DNA from: Phycisphaeraceae bacterium
GTDB taxonomy: Bacteria; Planctomycetota; Phycisphaerae; Phycisphaerales; UBA1924
DNA length: 64,000 nucleotides
Assembly (NCBI GenBank): GCA_019454185.1
Contig: CP075368.1
Span: 186,001-250,000, forward strand
Direction of reading: 5' to 3'
The translations under genes and the position numbers were made by a program. A model generated the notes under the pieces. It saw only the letters and a program-made list of their open reading frames with translations, ran no database searches and was not told the DNA's origin. Positions within the stretch are counted from its first letter, which is position 1. Each line of letters opens with the position of its first letter. Below, in pieces: positions 19,702 through 28,310 of the stretch.

Positions 19702-20553
19702 ATGCCCACGAACTTCTACGCAACGCATGGATTGGAAAGTCTGAGAGATCGGATCGAGTCAACCGCGAGCAAGTCGGTCCGGCTCTCTCACGCCTCGCCC
19801 CGATCCTCTGACGCCACACGATCCTTCCTCGGCGGTCCCGCGGCTGCGCCCCGGTCGTCTTCCATCCCTCTCGGTCGCGACGGCCCTCTCTCCCTCCTTG
19901 CAACGATCTACCTCTCCGAGGTTCCGACCACGGACGCCCCTCGTTCTTTGCCAGAGAAAGGCATTCTTCAAGTCTGGCTCGACGCCGCAAGAGAGGCGGA
20001 GGAGCCGAGCTTCGGTCATTCCCAAGAGTACCTCTGTGTGCGATACCACAAGAGGGAGTCCACGCCGCTTATCGAGCGCGAGAGCCGTAACCCGCGTGAG
20101 GTGCCGGGCGTATTCCCGCGGGGCTTGCGCCACTTTCGGCGCTGTACCCTTCGATGCTCGCCGGCACTCTCCTTTCCTGTCCCGAGCACTCTGCCTCTGG
20201 ACCATGAGACGGAGGCGCGGTACGAGGCACTGCTGCAGGACATCCGGCCCCGCGTGAACCACCAGATGCTCGGTTACTCCACTCCGCTTCAAACAACCCA
20301 TCTCCAGCGGCAGGCGATGTGTGAGGAGCGACTGCGAGGCATCTCTCCGTCGTCCCGATCCAGGCGGGCAGCGAAGGCCCGCGAGCGGGCACGACTGAAC
20401 GCCGACAACTGGGTCCTCCTGCTGCAACTCGACAGCGATCGCAAGGCGGGTTGGATGTGGGGCGACGCAGGCATGCTCTACCTCTTCATCGAGCGTTCCG
20501 CCCTCCGTTCGCAGGACTTCAGCAACGTTCAGCACGTCATCGAGTGCTGTTAG
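19702..20553 (+). CDS. YwqG-like (DUF1963) protein
   Basis: 283 residues from ATG 19702. The family features appear in order: an early SRSFLGGPA-like segment (ATRSFLGGP), GPLSLLATIYLSEVP, LPEKGILQVWLD, and a C-terminal block LLLQLDSDRKAGWMWGDAGMLYLFIE, then DFSNVQHVIEC. This block with the Trp-Gly-Asp turn is the mark of DUF1963/YwqG proteins, whose role is unknown though they are often found near toxin/immunity loci. Codon use is less GC-biased than in acnA. It begins 31 bases after the acnA stop. Confidence 0.82.
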   Translation: MPTNFYATHGLESLRDRIESTASKSVRLSHASPRSSDATRSFLGGPAAAPRSSSIPLGRDGPLSLLATIYLSEVPTTDAPRSLPEKGILQVWLDAAREAEEPSFGHSQEYLCVRYHKRESTPLIERESRNPREVPGVFPRGLRHFRRCTLRCSPALSFPVPSTLPLDHETEARYEALLQDIRPRVNHQMLGYSTPLQTTHLQRQAMCEERLRGISPSSRSRRAAKARERARLNADNWVLLLQLDSDRKAGWMWGDAGMLYLFIERSALRSQDFSNVQHVIECC

Positions 20554-20748
20554 ACATGGCCCGCAGGGCCAAGAGTTGACAGCCGGGGGTAAGCGAGGTC
20601 GCCTGTGGCGACCGAGCGCAACCCCCGGAACGCCCCCGCCCACAACCCGCACCCCGCAGGGGTGCGACGGATCGCACGTGGCCTTGCCATTGATTGAGAC
20701 TCGATCCGCGGCAGCCGCATAACCTGAGCACTGCGGGAGTGATGTTAC
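20554..20748. repeat. Intergenic repeat DNA with GC-rich inverted repeats
   Basis: No gene is visible. It contains TGGCCCGCAGGGCCA, a GGGGGT...ACCCCC arrangement around a GGTCGCCTGTGGCGACC hairpin, and ACCCCGCAGGGGT. Such GGGGGTAAGCGA/CGCAACCCCC words are, from memory, common between genes in planctomycete genomes. Confidence 0.6.
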
Positions 20749-22392
20749 ATGCCAGATCACGAACACGAACTCGTCGAATCGCTCACTCGCGTCATCAAGC
20801 GTGCGTGCGATGTCTCTCCGGAAGCCCGCACCATCGTTCGCACGATCGGGCACTGGCTCACACGCTTGGCTGAGAACCCGCCGACCGACGCGCCAGCCCC
20901 TTCCCATGGCGCGGATGCCCAAGCGAGCGTCAGTCCGTCTGTTGCCCACGTCCCGGCAACCGACGGCACTACCGCCCTGAGTGAGCCGCGTGTCGATCCG
21001 GTCGGAGAGCAAACGCCCGGGCCGATCGATTCGTCCCGAACCCTCAGAACATTGACCGAAACCGTTCCGCTCAGGATCGGGGACGCACAACTGCCCGTCT
21101 TCGTTTCGGGTAGCGTGGACGAGATTCAAGCGGCGAGGCGCAGCACTCAGCGGGCCGAGCCAGTTCCGGCAATTCCGCAAACCGCTGGCTGGGGTGCCCG
21201 CGACCTGCCGGACCTGACGCTCATCGCGAGGCGTTGTCGAATCAAAGCGGCGGCGTGCCGGGCAATTGTCGGAATCAACGAGCGGAACGAGGGCAGTGAA
21301 CAGGAACTGGGTCGCTGCAAAACACAGGCGGTCTCCCTTCTCTCCTGCGATCTCTGGATGGATGATGCCGATGCGACCTGTGAGCCAACAACACTCAAGG
21401 TTCTCGCCGCTTCGTTCGACAACGTTGCGGCCATTGCAGAGGGACTCCACGTCGCGATCGACAAGGCGGCCGATCGACCGCGCTTTGAAGAGCTGATGCA
21501 TCTTCTTGCCGAGGCACAGTCCGCGCTGCGTCGGGCTGTCGAGGATGCCGACCTGCTCACCGCCGACGACACAGATCAAGACCTTGCCTTTCGCTGGCTT
21601 CGCGTCGTCACTGAGCACGAGCGGGTCTTCATTCGACGATACATGCGAGAGTCCGATCGGGCCGAACCGTCGAACCACGCCGATCTTGCCGCACGAATCG
21701 CCGCGGCGTGCAGCCCCTTTACCCGTGTCGTTGAGCGCGAGCGAGAATCCGAGAAGCTGAGAAAGAAGGTCGATTATCACGCGAAGCAGGTCCGCAAGGC
21801 GGGGCAGAGCGGCGGCACGGAGTCCGACTGGCGAACCATCTCGGACACTGTCGAGCGTCTCGGAAGGATCGAGCCCGCGACGAGCGTGCCGCTCCGTGAG
21901 ATCCTGCTCCCGATTATGGACCTCCTGCCGGAAGACCTCGACATCTCTCAGACCCTCGACATCGCCCTGGACTCTGCCCAGAAGTACCGAACGCGCGACC
22001 AAAAGGACACGGGACATATCACGCGGCCCATGTCGTCCGAGACGCTGCGCGTCCGCGACGCCCTGCGCGGCAAGCGTGTCGTGATCGTCGGTGGTGAGGA
22101 ACGCGAGTACAGCAGGAGCCGGATCGAGGCTGCCTTTGAACTCGCAGAGTGCGAGTGGGCGACAACATCCGAGCACGGATCCAGCCAGCCCCTCGTGAGC
22201 GCCGTCGAGCGCCCAGGCACCGCACTCGTGCTTGTTCTGATTCGGCTTGTGGGTCACCAGCACGTTGACGACGTGACCTTTGCATGTAAACAACGCGACA
22301 TCCCCTTGGTCCGAGTACCTGCCGGATACGGCGTGACGCAGGTTGCTCAGCAGATCATGGAGCAGCAGGGGGACCGGCTCGGCATTGCCTGA
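20749..22392 (+). CDS. Large hypothetical protein with DUF2325-like C-terminal domain
   Basis: 547 residues from ATG 20749. Residues 1-110 are hydrophilic and proline-rich. The middle (about 150-410) is helical, with many charged residues and a likely coiled coil near 340 (VERERESEKLRKKVDYHAKQVRKAG). The last about 95 residues resemble DUF2325: KRVVIVGGEEREYSRSRIEAAFELAECEW, a central ERPGTALVLVLIRLVGHQHVDDV, then ACKQRDIPLVRVPAGYGVTQVAQQIMEQ. DUF2325 is a Rossmann-like domain of unknown function, sometimes near replication or stress genes. No signal peptide or membrane helix. The rest is unrecognised. Confidence 0.78.
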   Translation: MPDHEHELVESLTRVIKRACDVSPEARTIVRTIGHWLTRLAENPPTDAPAPSHGADAQASVSPSVAHVPATDGTTALSEPRVDPVGEQTPGPIDSSRTLRTLTETVPLRIGDAQLPVFVSGSVDEIQAARRSTQRAEPVPAIPQTAGWGARDLPDLTLIARRCRIKAAACRAIVGINERNEGSEQELGRCKTQAVSLLSCDLWMDDADATCEPTTLKVLAASFDNVAAIAEGLHVAIDKAADRPRFEELMHLLAEAQSALRRAVEDADLLTADDTDQDLAFRWLRVVTEHERVFIRRYMRESDRAEPSNHADLAARIAAACSPFTRVVERERESEKLRKKVDYHAKQVRKAGQSGGTESDWRTISDTVERLGRIEPATSVPLREILLPIMDLLPEDLDISQTLDIALDSAQKYRTRDQKDTGHITRPMSSETLRVRDALRGKRVVIVGGEEREYSRSRIEAAFELAECEWATTSEHGSSQPLVSAVERPGTALVLVLIRLVGHQHVDDVTFACKQRDIPLVRVPAGYGVTQVAQQIMEQQGDRLGIA

Positions 22393-22424
22393 GCGGCGTA
22401 GGTTCTTCAACGGAGTCTCCCTTC

Positions 22425-22856
22425 ATGCGTTCAAATCCACCTTCCCCCATCTCCATCTCCCTCCCCGTCGCCTGGGGCGAGATGGATGCACTCGGCCACG
22501 TCAACAACGTCGTCTACTTCCGCTACCTCGAGTGCGCACGCGTTGAGTTCATGCGTCGCTGCGGCATGACCGACATCCGCCAGCCCCGCGGCATCGGCGT
22601 CATCCTCCAGCACGTCCAGTGCCGCTTCCGCCGCCCCATCGTCTTCCCCGACACCGTCACCATTACCGCACGCGTCACCTCTATCGAGGCCGACCGCTTC
22701 ACGCTCGACCACGAGATCATCAGCGCGGCGCTTGACCAAGTTGCCGCCCTCGGCACCAGCACCATCGTCACCTACGACTACACGGCCAATGCCAAGGCCC
22801 CCATCCCCGCCGACCTCCGGCGCGCGATCGAGGCGTTCATGGCAACGGGTGTGTAG
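22425..22856 (+). CDS. Acyl-CoA thioesterase, YbgC/4-hydroxybenzoyl-CoA type
   Basis: 143 residues, one hot-dog fold domain. The signature is WGEMDALGHVNNVVYFRYLECARVEFMRRCG, with the catalytic Asp in MDALGHVNN, followed by HVQCRFRRPIVFPDTVTITARV and FTLDHEI. These enzymes hydrolyse short or aromatic acyl-CoA. The start ATG 22425 follows the preceding gene by 32 bases and overlaps a short stretch with poor ribosome site. No Tol-Pal genes, the usual neighbours of ybgC, are present. Confidence 0.92.
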   Translation: MRSNPPSPISISLPVAWGEMDALGHVNNVVYFRYLECARVEFMRRCGMTDIRQPRGIGVILQHVQCRFRRPIVFPDTVTITARVTSIEADRFTLDHEIISAALDQVAALGTSTIVTYDYTANAKAPIPADLRRAIEAFMATGV

Positions 22857-22930
22857 GGCGCGCGTGATGGAACGTGGCCACGCCACCTGTTGGTGGTGTT
22901 GGGTGTGGGAATGTGGATGTGAGACGAGGT

Positions 22931-24232
22931 TCAGTGCCGGCCGAGGCGGGATTCGCACGGCGGGGCGCGGGATGTTCTCGGAGGAGGCGTCTCAACGCGG
23001 AGGGCCGCGGAGGACGCAGAGTTGGAAGGGGAACAGGGGAAAGAGGGACAGAGTGGCAAAGGGGAAGAGGGGGAAGGCGAAGAGTTGAGTTGATCGGGTG
23101 GCATGGCTGCTCCCCCCACGGAGCAGCCATGGGGGAAGTCTGTTGGGGCAGATGTCGAGAGATCGTCGGAGTATGCCTGCACTTCGTGCAAGCATGCCAC
23201 CCGGGGGGAGGCCGCATCGGCCTTGAGGGCCGATGCGGGGGGTAGGTCGGGGAGAGCGCCAGCCGGGTGAACCGGCTGGCTTGAGAGTGGGGAGTCGGAG
23301 GAAGAAGGAGAAGAGGAAGAAGAGGCAGAATCACCGCTCTGGCCCCCCACGGCGGTGCCACCAGGAGAGGAGATCCGCTCGCTGACGCTCGCGGCTCGGT
23401 TTGAGTCGGATGCCTCGGCCTGGAGCACTGGTTCCGCCTCGCTGGGCTCGGCGGGAACCAGTGGCACCCCGACATCCAGTGGCACCCGAGCAACTTGTGG
23501 CACCCGAACGGAGTGGGCATGTGCGAGGGCGAGCTTGGAGTCGTCGACGGGGACGATGCGGGAGAGGCGGTAGAGGTGGAGGGATGCGCGGCGGACACCT
23601 TCGGCGCGGCGGAGTTCGAGACGCTGGGCATTCAGCGAGGTGTCGCCGAGGATCGCTTCGCCGGGCAGGAAGGCGCTGTGGGGGTGCTGGTGGTACTCGG
23701 AGGGCGGGAGCGGGTCGTAGCGGGAGGCGCGGGGCCCAAGATGCTCGTGCCGGGCACGGAGCTGGCGCGCGTGGGCGTGGGCCTCCGTGTAGTCCTGGAT
23801 GATGGTGTGGAGGACGTTGACGGTTGAGGCGAGACAGACGGAGGCGGCCATGCGGGTGTGGGCGTAGCCGCCTTTTTCGATGGCGAGCATCTTCTCGCGG
23901 GTCTCGGGCTCGGTGAGCCAGATGGCGAGGACGTCGACGGCGATGCGGAAGTCGCGCGCGACGGTGATCAGCGAGGAGGCGGGGTCGCAGAGGGCGGAGA
24001 GGATGCGGCTATGGAGGTGGGCGGGGATGGAGGGGAAGTGGCCGCCGGGGAGGGGGTCGGGAGAGTGCAATGGGGAAGAGGGGGAAAGAGGTTCACCACT
24101 GAGGGCCACTGAGGACCACGGAGGAAGCGATGAAGGGGCGGAGCGTGAAGGAGAAGTTGGAGCATGCGGGGCACTGGTTGGCAAGCAACCAGTGGCACAT
24201 GAGACGGGGGTTGTCGCGGTGTGTGCGACCAT
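22931..24232 (-). CDS. Hypothetical protein, ends disturbed by repeat DNA
   Basis: A 433-codon open frame whose central part looks genuine: residues about 65-195 include FPSIPAHLHSRILSALCDPASSLITVARDFRIAVDVLAIWLTEPETREKMLAIEKGGYAHTRMAASVCLASTVNVLHTI, which resembles a helix-turn-helix segment, and LRRAEGVRRASLHLYRLSRI. The first 60 and last 200 residues are Ser/Pro/Ala-rich and coincide with inverted repeats and CTCCGTGG-type DNA (24090-24194 and 23102-23464). The true start and stop may therefore lie inside these limits. I do not recognise the family. Confidence 0.5.
   Translation of the reverse strand: MVAHTATTPVSCATGCLPTSAPHAPTSPSRSAPSSLPPWSSVALSGEPLSPSSPLHSPDPLPGGHFPSIPAHLHSRILSALCDPASSLITVARDFRIAVDVLAIWLTEPETREKMLAIEKGGYAHTRMAASVCLASTVNVLHTIIQDYTEAHAHARQLRARHEHLGPRASRYDPLPPSEYHQHPHSAFLPGEAILGDTSLNAQRLELRRAEGVRRASLHLYRLSRIVPVDDSKLALAHAHSVRVPQVARVPLDVGVPLVPAEPSEAEPVLQAEASDSNRAASVSERISSPGGTAVGGQSGDSASSSSSPSSSDSPLSSQPVHPAGALPDLPPASALKADAASPRVACLHEVQAYSDDLSTSAPTDFPHGCSVGGAAMPPDQLNSSPSPSSPLPLCPSFPCSPSNSASSAALRVETPPPRTSRAPPCESRLGRH
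23102..23464. repeat. Cluster of five perfect hairpins
   Basis: Inverted repeats: 23102-23131 (12-bp stem CATGGCTGCTCC), 23171-23197 (about 11 of 12 bp, GTATGCCTGCAC), 23212-23238 (11-bp CCGCATCGGCC), 23258-23280 (9-bp GCCAGCCGG, 5-base loop) and 23427-23464 (10-bp CACTGGTTCC with an 18-base loop). They lie within 363 bases. After the last one come GTGGCACCC words at 23463, 23480 and 23499. The cluster falls in the 3' half of the hypothetical frame on the minus strand. Confidence 0.8.
24172..24194. repeat. Dispersed inverted repeat, CACTGG type
   Basis: CACTGGTTG, five bases, CAACCAGTG, followed by GCAC. It has the same stem start, length and loop size as 15127-15149. It lies in the 5' end of the hypothetical minus-strand frame. 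Confidence 0.75.
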
Positions 24233-24384
24233 TGGTACGGTGAATGTACGCTATAGCCCAGCTCATGTCAATGGGTTTTGTTTGGTATCGGGCTAAATTG
24301 ATGGAAGTTGTTGTTTGGCAGTTGGTTACGCGCGCCGGAAGGAGTGAGTAACGGCACCGGGAGAGGGGCGATTGTGGAGGGCCG
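24233..24384. other. AT-richer intergenic stretch
   Basis: About 150 bases with clearly lower GC than the surroundings (for example GGGTTTTGTTTGGTATC near 24275). It separates two minus-strand hypothetical genes and probably holds the promoter of the one ending at 22931. No RNA gene or motif was recognised. Confidence 0.4.
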
Positions 24385-24966
24385 TCAACGCCCGAAGAGA
24401 GCCTGCAGTCGATGGGCTGTATCGGCGGGAGCGCACAGGTCAGAAATCCACTGCAAGGAGTCTGCCGCGACGACCTCCACGCCACGCTGCGCTTCGTCGA
24501 CGAGTGACTCCGGAACCCAGCACACGACTCCGCCGATTGGGGGCTCGACGTGCGGTGCACCCGCGTCGAGCAGGCGAGGGGAATGCGGACGTAACACGTT
24601 CACCCACAACTCCCATGCAGGCACATCGTCGTCATTGATGACTGCCGACTGGGCAGCCATCTGGTCAAAGAGCACGAGGCGAGGATCAAACAGGAGTATC
24701 CTGCCGCGGGAAGGTCTGTCACCTGCTGAGGTCACCGGCAAGGCGTCCGCGCGCCTGGCACCGATTCGACGGGACAGCTGTTCGAGATGAGACCAAATGT
24801 CATTGGCATCGGACTCGGGAGGGGGCCACGTCCCAAGGCATCGCGAGAGACTTTCAGCTTCCTCGTTCTCGACAAGCGTTGACGAGAACAGCCCGTGATC
24901 TGGCGTCGCACACCACTGGGCAATCCGCGTGATGTGTGTCAAGAAGGCGGCGTGCGTGGAGTCCAT
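24385..24966 (-). CDS. Hypothetical protein
   Basis: 193 residues from the ATG at 24966 (an in-frame ATG at 24975 is an alternative). No signal peptide or membrane segment. It contains SLSRCLGTWPPPESDANDIWSHLEQLSRRIG, GRILLFDPRLVLFDQMAAQSAVINDDDVPAWELWVNVLRP and GGVVCWVPESLVDEAQRGVEVVAADSLQWISDL. The composition (Trp-rich, acidic, about 190 residues, single domain) resembles immunity proteins or SMI1/KNR4-type proteins, but I cannot name a family. Codon use is slightly less GC-biased than in the core genes nearby. Confidence 0.7.
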   Translation of the reverse strand: MDSTHAAFLTHITRIAQWCATPDHGLFSSTLVENEEAESLSRCLGTWPPPESDANDIWSHLEQLSRRIGARRADALPVTSAGDRPSRGRILLFDPRLVLFDQMAAQSAVINDDDVPAWELWVNVLRPHSPRLLDAGAPHVEPPIGGVVCWVPESLVDEAQRGVEVVAADSLQWISDLCAPADTAHRLQALFGR

Positions 24967-25057
24967 ATGGGCCATGGTGATTCAAGGTAGGATCCGTGTT
25001 CCGCGTACGCCCACTTCGCAGCGAAAGGACAGCCATGGGGGCGTGCAATGAAGGGGT

Positions 25058-25597
25058 TCATCGCTCCGCCGTCCAGAATGACTGTCGACCGTTCGGTTCA
25101 GAGAGGACCGAGTGGACGCTGTATGTCCACAAGTTGGACTCACTTTGCAAGTGATCAAGAAGCGGGTTGTTGCGAAGGTGTGCCGGGAATGGCTCTTTGA
25201 TGACGAACGTGCCCGCCGCACACTCAATCCGAAGGCGGAGGTAGTCGTCCTCGACAACGAGACTCGATTGTGCCAGTTCGTCCAACTCAAAGTCGGATGT
25301 GCCGATGCGCAGGTACAGCACCCCTGCGTGACGGAACAGGGCGTGGGGTACTCCGTCCAGTTCGACGAGTTCGCCGCTCACGCGCTCCCATATCCCCTCG
25401 TCGTCTTGGGGCCAATCAAAGGGTGTGAGGCGCGGTTCACCGGGGAGCACCGTGGCAAACCGCCGTTGCCTTATGTAGTGAACAATTGCCACGGCGAGCG
25501 TCTCCCTGATCGGTTCCGGACGGTATCCACATCCGCACGGCATCGCGAGGGGCACGCGTTGCTTCTCCTTCGCGATCTTCGTGCCCTTCGCGTTCAA
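25058..25597 (-). CDS. Hypothetical protein starting with TTG
   Basis: 179 residues from a TTG at 25597, chosen because AAAGGAG lies about 6 bases upstream; the ATG at 25543 is the alternative and would remove the first 18, lysine-rich, residues. The protein has MPCGCGYRPEPIRETLAVAIVHYIRQRRFATVLPGEPRLTPFDW and later GVLYLRIGTSDFELDEL, followed by YLRLRIECAAGTFVIKEP. No known family, signal or membrane region was recognised. It overlaps nothing, and its 5' end lies next to a 38-base repeat shared with the acnA upstream region (25626-25663). Confidence 0.65.
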   Translation of the reverse strand: MNAKGTKIAKEKQRVPLAMPCGCGYRPEPIRETLAVAIVHYIRQRRFATVLPGEPRLTPFDWPQDDEGIWERVSGELVELDGVPHALFRHAGVLYLRIGTSDFELDELAQSSLVVEDDYLRLRIECAAGTFVIKEPFPAHLRNNPLLDHLQSESNLWTYSVHSVLSEPNGRQSFWTAER

Positions 25598-25625
25598 ATC
25601 CTGCTCCTTTTCCTCCGCGTGCTCT

Positions 25626-25663
25626 GCGGCCCCTCGCCCAGGCGAGTCTTCGATCCGCGTTGA
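25626..25663. repeat. 38-base exact repeat, second copy
   Basis: Identical over 38 bases to 16664-16701, with an inner inverted repeat CTCGCCCAGGCGAG. Both copies lie just outside gene starts. The rest of the gap to 25900 shows only CG-rich sequence and the probable promoter of the peroxiredoxin gene. Confidence 0.85.
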
Positions 25664-25900
25664 GTGCCTTCGTTGCGTGTCCGATCAGGAACGCCCTCCC
25701 TCACGGTCGGGTTGCTTGCTCCGTGGTTCTTCGCGTTGAGTCGTCCGTCTGTGCCGCCACAGGCCCGCCGTGACCAATCACGGCCCGACTACGGACTGTT
25801 CCGCCGATTGAACCGCTCCCGAGATGCTGGTACATTGCCCCTCCCGGCCGCGGCTTGCCTGCGCCGCGCTGTCACCACCAGCACTGAACGGGAGCACCCC

Positions 25901-26536
25901 ATGTCCATCCAACTCGGCGACACCGCACCCGATTTCACACAGCAATCCACTGAAGGTGAGATCACGTTCCACAACTGGCTCGGCGATAGTTGGGGCGTGC
26001 TCTTCTCGCACCCCAAGAACTTCACGCCGGTGTGCACCACCGAGCTCGGCGCGGCCGCGAAACTCAAGCCCGAGTTCGACAAGCGGAACGTCAAGATCCT
26101 CGGACTCTCGGTCGATCCCCTGGAGAACCACGAGGCGTGGTCCAAGGACATCGAGGAGACGCAGGGCGCGAAGCTCAACTTCCCTCTGCTCGCCGATGCC
26201 GACAAGAAGGTCTCGAACCTCTACGGCATGATCCACCCGAACGCCAGCGACACCATGACCGTGCGCTCGGTCTTCATCATCGGTCCGGACAAGAAGGTCA
26301 AGCTCACCATCACCTATCCCGCCAGCACGGGCCGCAACTTCGATGAGGTGCTGCGCGTGATTGACTCACTCCAACTCACCGCCAAGCACAAGGTGGCGAC
26401 ACCCGTGAACTGGAAGGACGGACAGGACTGCATCATCGTCCCCGCCGTTACCGACGAAGAGGCCAACAAGCTCTTCCCCAAGGGCTACAAGAAGCTCAAG
26501 CCCTATCTGCGCACCACACCCCAGCCGAACAAGTGA
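25901..26536 (+). CDS. Peroxiredoxin, Prx6 (1-Cys) type
   Basis: 211 residues from ATG 25901, with GGGAG about 6 bases upstream; a frame open further upstream is non-homologous. The peroxidatic Cys45 is in FSHPKNFTPVCTTELG, followed by VKILGLSVDPLENHEAW, NFPLLADADKKVSNLYGMI and RSVFIIGPDKKVKL. The C-terminal arm (VATPVNWKDGQDCIIVPAV, FPKGYKKLKPYLRTTP) is characteristic of the Prx6 subfamily, which reduces H2O2 and organic peroxides. It probably forms an operon with the esterase gene, whose start overlaps its stop by one base. Confidence 0.96.
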   Translation: MSIQLGDTAPDFTQQSTEGEITFHNWLGDSWGVLFSHPKNFTPVCTTELGAAAKLKPEFDKRNVKILGLSVDPLENHEAWSKDIEETQGAKLNFPLLADADKKVSNLYGMIHPNASDTMTVRSVFIIGPDKKVKLTITYPASTGRNFDEVLRVIDSLQLTAKHKVATPVNWKDGQDCIIVPAVTDEEANKLFPKGYKKLKPYLRTTPQPNK

Positions 26537-27831
26537 TGCCCAGGCACGCCACGCTCATCGCGATCCTTCTGGTCTCTCTCAGCGCGGGCATGTGCGCTGC
26601 GCAGGGCGGGCCTCGTCCCGCGCTGGAGATGCTGCGCGATCACTTGATGCTCGCGCCCGCGGATCGTGCCCCGCTCTCTGAGGAGTTCTTCGCCGATCTT
26701 CCGATTTCCGTGCGCGATGCGGGACCCGCGATCGACGCCCTCTGGAACGATGCCTTGCAGCGGGCGCGCGAGGCGAACCGACCCGAGTGGGAGGCGAAGG
26801 CGATCACAATCGGCGCGCGGACCATGAAGTTCGAGTGGCGCACATTCGGCGAGCCGCGGGCCGACCCTCTGGCCGGCGATGTGCGCGGGCGCTCGCTCTT
26901 TCTCTCGATGCACGGCGGGGGCAACGCTCCGCCCGAGGTGAACGAGCGTCAATGGCAGAACCAGATCCGGCTCTACCAACCCGCCGAGGGCGTCTATCTC
27001 GCGCCACGCGCCCCCACCGACACATGGAACCTCTGGCACGAAGCGCACATCGATGCCTTCTTTGATCGCATCATCGCCGATGCAGTCGCCTTCGAGGGTG
27101 TCGATCCCGATCGCGTGTATCTCATGGGATACTCGGCCGGAGGCGACGGCGTGTACCAACTGGCCCCGCGCATGGCGGACCGCTTCGCCGCGGCGGCGAT
27201 GATGGCCGGTCATCCCAACGAGGCCCAGCCCCTGAACCTGCGCAACCTTCCTTTCGCGATCCACATGGGCGCCAACGACAGCGCGTACGACCGCAACAAG
27301 GTCGCCGCGGCGTGGGGCGCGAAGCTCGATGAGTTGCACGCCTCGGACCCGGATGGGTATGTCCACGTCACGAAACTCCACGAGGGCAAGGGCCACTGGA
27401 TGGACCGCGAGGATGCGGAGGCGGTGGCGTGGATGAGCGGGTTTGTGCGGAAGCCGTGGCCGAAGCGCGTGGTGTGGCGTCAGGACGATGTGACGCATCC
27501 GCGCCTGTACTGGCTGGGGCTGCCCGAAGACGCTCGCATCACGGGCGCGATGCTCGCGGCACGCTTTGAAGAGATCAACGATGAGCAGGTGATCACGATC
27601 GAGGCGGCCGAGGGATTCGGCGAGCGCGATTCGATCGAGGTCACGCTCTTTCTGCACGACGACCTTGTGAACCTCGATCGCAGGATCGTGGTGATGCACG
27701 GCGAGCGCGTGCTCTACCACGGCATCGTGTACCGCACGATCCGGGCGATGGCCGCCGGTCTTGAAGGGCGAGCGGATCGGCGGCTGATCCCGTCGGCGAC
27801 GCTCCGCGTCACGGTGCCGCTCAGGCCCTGA
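26536..27831 (+). CDS. Secreted alpha/beta-hydrolase (esterase, PHB-depolymerase-like)
   Basis: 431 residues. The ATG at 26536 overlaps the peroxiredoxin stop (TGATG). A signal peptide is clear (LIAILLVSLSAGMCAAQ). The nucleophile elbow is GYSAGGDGVYQL (about residue 200), the oxyanion region LFLSMHGGGNAPPEVNE, and the catalytic His probably GKGHWMD. The segment FDRIIADAVAFEGVDPDRVYLMGYSAGG matches PHB depolymerase/feruloyl esterase-type hydrolases. After the hydrolase domain about 110 residues form a beta-rich extension (RVVWRQDDVTHPRLYWLGLP, LHDDLVNLDRRIVVMHGERVLYHG), common in planctomycete esterases. The substrate is unknown. Confidence 0.88.
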   Translation: MPRHATLIAILLVSLSAGMCAAQGGPRPALEMLRDHLMLAPADRAPLSEEFFADLPISVRDAGPAIDALWNDALQRAREANRPEWEAKAITIGARTMKFEWRTFGEPRADPLAGDVRGRSLFLSMHGGGNAPPEVNERQWQNQIRLYQPAEGVYLAPRAPTDTWNLWHEAHIDAFFDRIIADAVAFEGVDPDRVYLMGYSAGGDGVYQLAPRMADRFAAAAMMAGHPNEAQPLNLRNLPFAIHMGANDSAYDRNKVAAAWGAKLDELHASDPDGYVHVTKLHEGKGHWMDREDAEAVAWMSGFVRKPWPKRVVWRQDDVTHPRLYWLGLPEDARITGAMLAARFEEINDEQVITIEAAEGFGERDSIEVTLFLHDDLVNLDRRIVVMHGERVLYHGIVYRTIRAMAAGLEGRADRRLIPSATLRVTVPLRP

Positions 27832-28267
27832 CGGATGTGTCTTCCGTGTGATCACGTCGGCGCGGCATGGCGCACGAGCCGTTGCTGCAGCGCGAGAACC
27901 AGCGCACGCGATTGCGGGCGAAGAGGCGATAGAGGGCGTCGAAGGCAGGGCGAAGGATCGGCCAGCCGGTCGGAGCCCAGAGCCAACCCCAGCCGACGAG
28001 CGCGTACGCGCGGCGGAAGACTTCCATGCCGATGACCTTGTCACCGTCGGATGTGTACGCGTGCATCTGGGCCATGGCCTCTTCGTGGGTCACGCCCCAG
28101 TCGGACGCGACGAAGTGGGGGCCGCTGATGTCCTCGAAGGCGAGGATGCCGCGTCCGCGATCGAGACGCTTCAACAGCCGGACCTCTCGGGCGCAGAGGG
28201 AACAGCCGCCGTCGATCAGCAGGGTCAGGGCTGCGCATGCGTTCTCGGTTCGTGGGTGTGCGGTCAT
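27821..28267 (-). CDS. Thiol-disulfide oxidoreductase DCC family protein (DUF393)
   Basis: 148 residues from ATG 28267. The diagnostic motif is DGGCSLCARE (C22-x-x-C25), after TLLIDGGC, followed by RLDRGRGILAFEDI, and MHAYTSDGDKVIGMEVFRRAYALVGWGWLW. The C-terminal Y..F/ARNRVRWF and two further cysteines (SRCSNGSCAM) fit the family. Function is thought to be redox-related, from the domain name only. Convergent with the esterase, overlapping by 11 bases at the 3' ends. Confidence 0.92.
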   Translation of the reverse strand: MTAHPRTENACAALTLLIDGGCSLCAREVRLLKRLDRGRGILAFEDISGPHFVASDWGVTHEEAMAQMHAYTSDGDKVIGMEVFRRAYALVGWGWLWAPTGWPILRPAFDALYRLFARNRVRWFSRCSNGSCAMPRRRDHTEDTSVRA

Positions 28268-28310
28268 GCAGGTGGCTTCGTTGGAGTTTGGTGATCGGAT
28301 GCCTCGGTCG

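Noticed and set aside
19759..22410. 883-codon minus-strand open frame across the YwqG-like and DUF2325-like genes
   Set aside because: It spans two genes with recognised domains and the repeat DNA between them, and shows no known motif itself; most likely an artefact of GC-rich antisense.
23455..23510. TGGCAC words as sigma-54 promoters
   Set aside because: The -24 like TGGCAC is present but a TTGCW at the right -12 distance is not; they belong to the hairpin repeat family.
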